A stretch of DNA of 64,000 bases from Punica granatum (taxonomy: Eukaryota > Streptophyta > Magnoliopsida > Myrtales > Lythraceae): contig NC_045134.1 in assembly GCF_007655135.1 (NCBI RefSeq), forward strand, positions 18,128,568 to 18,192,567, given 5' to 3'. The notes beneath the pieces were generated by a model, which did not search any database, was not told the DNA's origin, and saw only the letters and a list, made by a program, of their open reading frames with translations. Position 1 is the first letter of the stretch. Each line of letters starts with the position of its first letter. A program made the position numbers and the translations under genes. Below are positions 59,101 to 64,000 of the stretch, in pieces.

Positions 59101-59751
59101 CCTTTTATGTTGCCACACTTTGCTCAGGAAGAATGATTGCTGTACAGAAGAAAATTTAAGGATTTCATCAAATGCAATTTTGTTTCTCATATAATACATG
59201 AAAATAAATGTAAAACTAAACAATCCACCAAACAAGTAGAGGACAACTCCACCAAAGGCAGCAGAAAAGCGTTATAGCATGAGATACATAGCTTCCGATA
59301 GAAAGCACTCAAATTCGAAGACATGTCAAAGGCTGCAGTTACTGAATGAAGCAGAATGATCACAAATTTATCACCTTTAGATTTGATTTGAATGTTGGTG
59401 GCATTCTTGGGGGGCGGCAATTTCCTCCTGACTTTCCTCTTTATTTTCTGCAACTCACGCATCATTGTACAAAAGGTTTAGAGAGACAGCAACGTATAAA
59501 AAGCAACCAACCAACGGAGTGAGGTAAAGGAGCTAACTTTGAAGGCGACGCCATGCTTCTGCTGCTGCTTCTTTTTCTTCTTAGCTTTAGGACCCGTCAT
59601 TTGTGAGCTGACTGCAGTTATTCATCAGACCAGAAACAAGACGCAATCAACCCAGAAGCCAAAAGGACAGGGCACGAGCACCGACCCATGTGAAATTTAA
59701 CAGACGAAATTTCATCGAGAATGAGTGATTCTCACCTCCGGCTCAATCGGT

Positions 59752-59900
59752 GGTGTTCGTTCTTTTTGGTCAAAAGGGTCCATGAGCAGAAATAGAGTTT
59801 GAGCAGAAGCGTAGAGGAGAGAACGGGACGGAATTTCTACCGACGAGGAAGCGGCGGCAACAACAGAGATTGATGAAGAGGCTTCTAGGGTAAATTGCAC
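59752..59900 (-). promoter_or_regulatory. Native leader/first non-coding exon of the IPI1 duplicate
   Basis: Read on the minus strand this GC-richer stretch ends ...GATTGAGCCGGAG|GTGAG near 59735-59745, a good donor site, and an acceptor ...CTGCAG lies just before the ATG at 59600. It therefore looks like a 5' UTR exon plus leader intron. Unit 1 keeps the donor (GAGCCGGAG|GTGAG near 36880) but loses homology immediately upstream. Confidence 0.5.
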
Positions 59901-61349
59901 AATTGGGACAAACTTTATTACCAAACTGACACTTTTGCACAATGTGGTCTATTTTGGAACAAAACTATAAACTATAAACTTTTTAAAATTAAATAATAGT
60001 CCCACAATTTTTTCATTTTCAGAAACATGCCCAGCTCCCCTCTCTCTTCCCCATCACTGAGCTGTTCATCTTCTTCCTGTCTCCATCATCGCAAGCACCT
60101 CTCGAGCAAAAGTAGAGGTCTATCGAGCCGGTCGTCCAATCGAAGGCCTGCTGCTGTCATTCGAGGCAGAGAAGGCTTTGATTGTTAATGTGATTTGATG
60201 TAGTGGGAAGATGTATGGATCGACGGTGAATGGCCATAGGAAAGATGAAGTGCAGCTGAGAAAGTCGAAAACAGCCTACTCCTCTAAGACATTTCTGCCT
60301 CTGAATCATTTTTCGAATGCGCTATCCTTTTCATATGATAAATGCCCAACCTCACAGTATTAGAGCACAAACCTCCTCGAGCTCTCACCACCTGAAATGG
60401 CAAACAAGCTCTAATCTTGCAACCTACTCCCAGGCTCACTCTCAACTTATTAAAATCTCAAAGATCCTCAAATCTCAGGGCCCAAATTGACCCCACAAAC
60501 GAAAATCGACCAAAAAAGCAATCTTGGAATCAAAATCTAGGGAAACAATCAAAACCTAGAATTAATCTTCAATTTTTCGTGGAAGCGACATAACGATGAA
60601 TCTGATCAACCGAAAATATGGGAAAACTACGTCGCCCAGGTTAACCACCAAAGAATGTCATAGGAGCTTCCATTGCCATTAGCAGTCGGAGCTGTGGGGA
60701 CCCCTTATCGCGATTTTAAATGAAATTTCTTGAATCGCCAAATGTGAAAAAGGAATCCTCCCCCATCCAAAGCTCAAAGCTTTCCCCTAATGGATCTCCA
60801 ATTTTGACAGATCTAGTAAAAAAACTCAAGCTTACACTGCGGGAGTTCAGTAGAGAGAGGGAAGAGTGAGGAGAGACATGGAGCTCAGTGGAAAGAGAGA
60901 GGGTTGGGAGTTTTTGAAAAAATAAAAAAATTATGGGTCAGTTTCTTATTTTTAAAAATTTAAATTTAAATTAAATTATAATCCTACTCCATTACCAAAC
61001 CTACTGTCAATATTTGTTCGAGAATGGACTTTTTTTTTTACTTTTTTTCCTCTACTCCACTTAACTCCATTTATCTTCAATTTAATGATACAATAATTAT
61101 TTTTTTTCCTTTTTTCTTCAATTTTTTTTATCTTAATTACCATTCAATTCAATTTTTAATTGTAATTCTCTCAATTATTCATTACTTTTTCCACAATTCA
61201 ACAATACAATCATTACTTTCTTTCAATTATTCATTACTTTTTCTAACTTTTTTTTATAATTCAACAACACAATCATTATAATTCTAAATAAATATAATTA
61301 CTTACAATTGGAATGAAGTGGAATTAAGTCAACTATATTCCCAAACAAA
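59901..61349. other. Intergenic DNA with MITE-like AT-rich stretch
   Basis: No gene could be supported in 59901-60960. From about 60970 to 61349 the sequence is pyrimidine-rich and ends in AATTCCACTTCATTCC-like and CCAAACAAAGC motifs common at the ends of small plant DNA elements. Family not assigned. Confidence 0.45.
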
Positions 61350-61359
61350 GCTTTAATCT

Positions 61360-62793
61360 TGCCAAAAATCATGATCTTTCATTGGATTCTCAAATATAGC
61401 ATAAACTCTCAAATTTTTCAAATCTAGCAGCATGTTACTCACATTAGACCAAACATATTATCCATCTCTAATTCTGCCACGGTTTCTGATGTAACAACTA
61501 ACGGTTGCCAACGTGGCTTAACATTTTTAAACTCTAACAAAACAACGACAAGTAGCCCTCTTGACCCGACCGATTTTTCAAAAATACCCATATTATTTCA
61601 TTTTTGAAATTTTGACCCAAACTATTTTGAAAAATCGGAGGAGAATGAATGGGGGCTTGACCCCACTAAGGGCTTCCCATCGACCCAAGTCCAGCACCTT
61701 GCCCGAGGGATCAAGGGCTGACGAGGGAGCCCCCAACAGGATCGGTTTCCCTCCTCTTTCCCCCAACTTTCAAGATTTAAAAGTATAGGGAAAGGGAGGT
61801 GAGTCGACCCGACTGGGGGTTCTCCCTTCTAGCCCTTGACCCCTCCGGAGAGGTGGCTGGAGTCGGGCCACATTGCCTTAGGGTTCGAGGGAAAACAAGG
61901 GAAAGGGGAGGGAGGCCCGACCTGGCCGGGGGCTCCCGTCTTGTTGCTCTTCAGCTTAGTTCAGAGGCATCTCCCTTGTCCTGGACACCCTCTCGATCGC
62001 CCCTAGCGGTCTCTGGCTGAAGCTCCCAATCATTGCAAGTCCTTTCCCTATTGTATGGTAAGACACACTTACTCTACTCTCATCTCCTAGCCTTGACCTC
62101 AAGGAGCACTATAAGCATTTCGTGCTCCGATTAGTTCTAGCCTTGTCGAACAATGACCATCTGAATATATTACTGTTCATCTCATATTATTATTCTCGTT
62201 GAAATGATTATTCTTTTTGCATAATTTTCTCGTTTCCGGCCTTCTTTTGCTTATGATTACAGAGCCAACTGATCTTGAAAAGAAAAGATATCCCCACCCT
62301 ACTTTCAGTTTTTGAGTAAATGCATATACGTGAATGCTAACAGTGCTGGCACAATTTGGTTGACTTGTGTGTGATATATAGCTTCTGCTAGTTAGCTACA
62401 TGAATCTTGTTTTTTTTTTTTGGTTTTGTTTTGTTCTAATTCTGCTAGTTAGTTTTATGAATCCTCCTTCCACGATTCGGCTAGTAATGTGCTAAGGGAG
62501 GGAGACCAGAGACCAAAATATGAGGTCAAATTTGAAAAATAAGAAATATTAGGGTCTTCTTAAAAAAATGAGTATGACCACAAATCCAAGTGTCGTTGTT
62601 TTATTGAATTTAAAAATCGTTGGGCCATGTCAGCAGCTATTAGTTACCACTCAGAAACCGTGACAGAATTAGAGGCAAATGATATATTTGGTCTAATGTG
62701 GGTAACGTGGTGCTAGATTTGAGAAATTTGAGAGTTTATGCTAGATTTGGAAATTGAGTGAAAGTTCATAATTTTTGACGTAATTAACCCTTT
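61360..62793. mobile_element. Terminal-inverted-repeat element with GC-rich interior
   Basis: About 61365-61570 is the inverted counterpart of about 62570-62790: shared blocks include AGCATAAACTCTCAAATTT, CACATTAGACCAAA, CTCTAATTCTG, CACGGTTTCTGA and AAAACAACGACA. The ~1 kb interior (61600-62060) is much more GC-rich than the arms and its open frames (61561-61788, 61799-62020) are not recognised. No transposase. The exact ends and target duplication are unresolved. Mutator-like by long inverted repeats, but this is an inference. Confidence 0.65.
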
Positions 62794-62820
62794 TAAAAAT
62801 GTAACAATTAACTATATTCC

Positions 62821-63626
62821 GTAAATTTTGAGTTAACGGTGTTAGATTTTGAAGACGTGGATCTTAGGTGAATGTCGACCTGTTAATCTCAATGATAAGG
62901 CTCTTGCATGATTGTACACGTGTTAACTAGCATTTTTATAATAAAAATCATTTAAAAATTATAATAAAAATAATTTTTCCAAAATAATTTTTATCGTTTA
63001 TTGTAAGGGAAAAGTATACTTTTTGTCCATTATCTCTTATTATTTTTCTATTTTTTCCACTTTCTTATTTTTGTCTATTTATGTCAGTAGCTTTCGTTGC
63101 TTTTCTATTTTGGTCCACTATCTTTCATTACTTTTTTCTTTCCATCCTTTAGTAACATTTTCGATAAGTTACTCTTACTTGGATGAATTGCTTGTATTCC
63201 ACGTCAGGATTAAATGACACATGGCAATTTCCATCTATATGTAGACCAAATAAAGTAGGAGTTAAAAGTTTTGGCCTAAAATCGACACCTCAAACTTGTT
63301 GGAAAGAAAATCAGATTGGTGTGAAGGCTCAATCTCTCTCATCGCAGTCAGAGAAAACAAGATCTGCTATGTCATCTCGCATTCCTCATCTTCATCGTTT
63401 CATCCAGTGTGAATTTTGGGGAGATGTACATGCCTTCTCTCTTTCTCTCTCTCTCTGTACTTGCTTTGAACAGATTCTGGAGCTTTATAGGAGAGGTTAG
63501 GGTTTTTAAGAGTCTAAATTCAGACCCAGTGTAAAGATAAAGAGCCAATAGAAGTTTTGGACATCAATTCTGGGTGTATTGTCGATGGCCTCTCTGATGG
63601 CTTATTTTCTTGTGATCTTTTTCTTC

Positions 63627-63695
<69 letters not shown>

Positions 63696-64000
63696 AAGGA
63701 TATGGCGTGAACATGGGACTTAGTTAATTGACATGTAACAATTGCAGAACGAGTGGCTCAACTTACGTTTTTCGACTAGTTTGGGATTTTTTCATAACAA
63801 AATTGCTTCTGTTGACTTATCCAACATACAAAAAAAGAAAAATGTTTCCTTTACGAGCTGGAGTGAGATTTTATTTATGTGTTTGATACATAGTTAAAGA
63901 GGGAGATAGCTTTGGATAGAAGTGCTTGGAGTCGAACATGGATTGAAGCAGCTGGTCGTGGCAGAGGAAGTCCTCTGAGGAAAATAATGGGTAGATCGAA
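62821..64000. other. Intergenic DNA, no gene recognised
   Basis: Pyrimidine-rich patches (63030-63140) and a (CT)n microsatellite. The frame at 63183-63500 (+, 105 residues) has no recognisable motif. The last ~100 bp read LDRSAWSRTWIEAAGRGRG in one frame, which might be the edge of a gene beyond the window, but I cannot support a call. Confidence 0.5.
63629..63692. repeat. (CT)n microsatellite, 64 bp
   Basis: Uninterrupted CT run. Confidence 0.96.

Larger units (their letters stand above)
52211..59600 (-). pseudogene. Broken duplicate of the IPI1/TEX10-like gene
   Basis: Copy of 28827-36740 starting with ATG at 59600 (MTGPKAKKKKK...). Lesions relative to the intact copy: a nonsense codon TAA for GAA in exon 3 (59107-59105); loss of exons 5-7 by a ~1.8 kb deletion joined near 58018-58023; a second stop (TAA for CAA) in exon 8 near 57257; an LTR retroelement inserted in exon 10 at 53022-56150; and absence of exons 14-19 beyond 52211. 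Exons 1-4, 8-9 and 11-13 are otherwise recognisable. Gly-to-Arg occurs in KRKVGRK. It cannot encode the full protein, although the leader upstream of the ATG is still intact. Confidence 0.93.
43013..59751. repeat. Segmental duplication, unit 2
   Basis: Direct copy of unit 1 (20814-36891), interrupted by a block at about 45668-50751 that includes a MULE, lacking the counterpart of 24.56-30.6 kb, carrying an internal deletion of ~1.8 kb relative to unit 1 at about 58018, and an LTR element at 53022-56150. The left edge is set only by where unit 1 begins; the true duplicated segment may have extended further left. Confidence 0.92.

Noticed and set aside
61331..62820. AACTATATTCC at 61331-61341 and 62810-62820 as an 11-bp target duplication of the 61.4-62.8 kb element
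   Set aside because: The left copy appears to lie in the end of an adjacent MITE-like sequence and the right copy is some 16 bp outside the inverted repeat, so it does not abut both ends.
1..64000. Search for bacterial-type systems (CRISPR arrays, operons, phage)
   Set aside because: Gene structure, introns and transposon types are those of a plant nuclear genome; the repeats seen are microsatellites or transposon-derived and none has a spacer-repeat layout.
1..64000. tRNA or rRNA genes
   Set aside because: No cloverleaf-type box A/box B arrangement or conserved rRNA block was noticed; the TGGTATCAGAGC match is a retroelement primer site, not a tRNA gene.

Overview
This window is nuclear DNA of a flowering plant, most likely a eudicot. 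The genes have many short introns with GT..AG borders, the background is AT-rich with microsatellites, and there are several plant transposon families: Mutator-like (MULE), CACTA, LINE and LTR elements with an initiator-Met tRNA primer site. Plant-specific genes are present (ARF3/ETTIN with trans-acting siRNA target sites, and a GPI-anchored lipid-transfer protein). I cannot name the species from sequence alone. Exon borders below were read by eye from splice sites and reading-frame continuity; no alignments were run.

Layout. (1) 1-4397 (+): the 3' part of an ARF3/ETTIN auxin response factor, with two tasiARF target sites in the last exon. (2) 4.4-8.8 kb: AT-rich intergenic DNA with a nested inverted repeat. 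(3) 8.9-14.9 kb: a composite MULE insertion whose core is a ~5 kb imperfect palindrome of two decayed, divergent MURA-type transposase genes. It lies in one copy of a small local duplication whose uninterrupted counterpart is at 15.3-15.9 kb. (4) 15.9-20.8 kb: no gene recognised. (5) 20.8-36.9 kb: duplication unit 1, with a GNAT 3' fragment, an intact GPI-anchored LTP gene (-), an isolated alkenal-reductase exon, LINE debris, and an intact 19-exon IPI1/TEX10-like ribosome-biogenesis gene (-). (6) 36.9-42.4 kb: transposon fragments (copia-like, CACTA end) and AT-rich DNA. (7) 42.5-59.75 kb: duplication unit 2, with an intact GNAT acetyltransferase gene, a frameshifted LTP copy, a 4.2 kb MULE with ~0.9 kb terminal repeats and a 9-bp target duplication, and a heavily damaged IPI1 copy interrupted in an exon by a 3.1 kb LTR retroelement with a 5-bp target duplication. 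(8) 59.75-64 kb: the old 5' flank of the IPI1 copy, a further terminal-inverted-repeat element, and low-complexity DNA.

The main structural feature is the ~16 kb direct duplication (20814-36891 against 43013-59751). The two units have decayed in complementary ways. Unit 1 keeps the good LTP and IPI1 coding sequences but lost most of the GNAT gene and, apparently, the native IPI1 leader. Unit 2 keeps the whole GNAT gene and the IPI1 leader but has a frameshifted LTP and a multiply broken IPI1. Together the locus still holds one apparently complete copy of each of the three genes.
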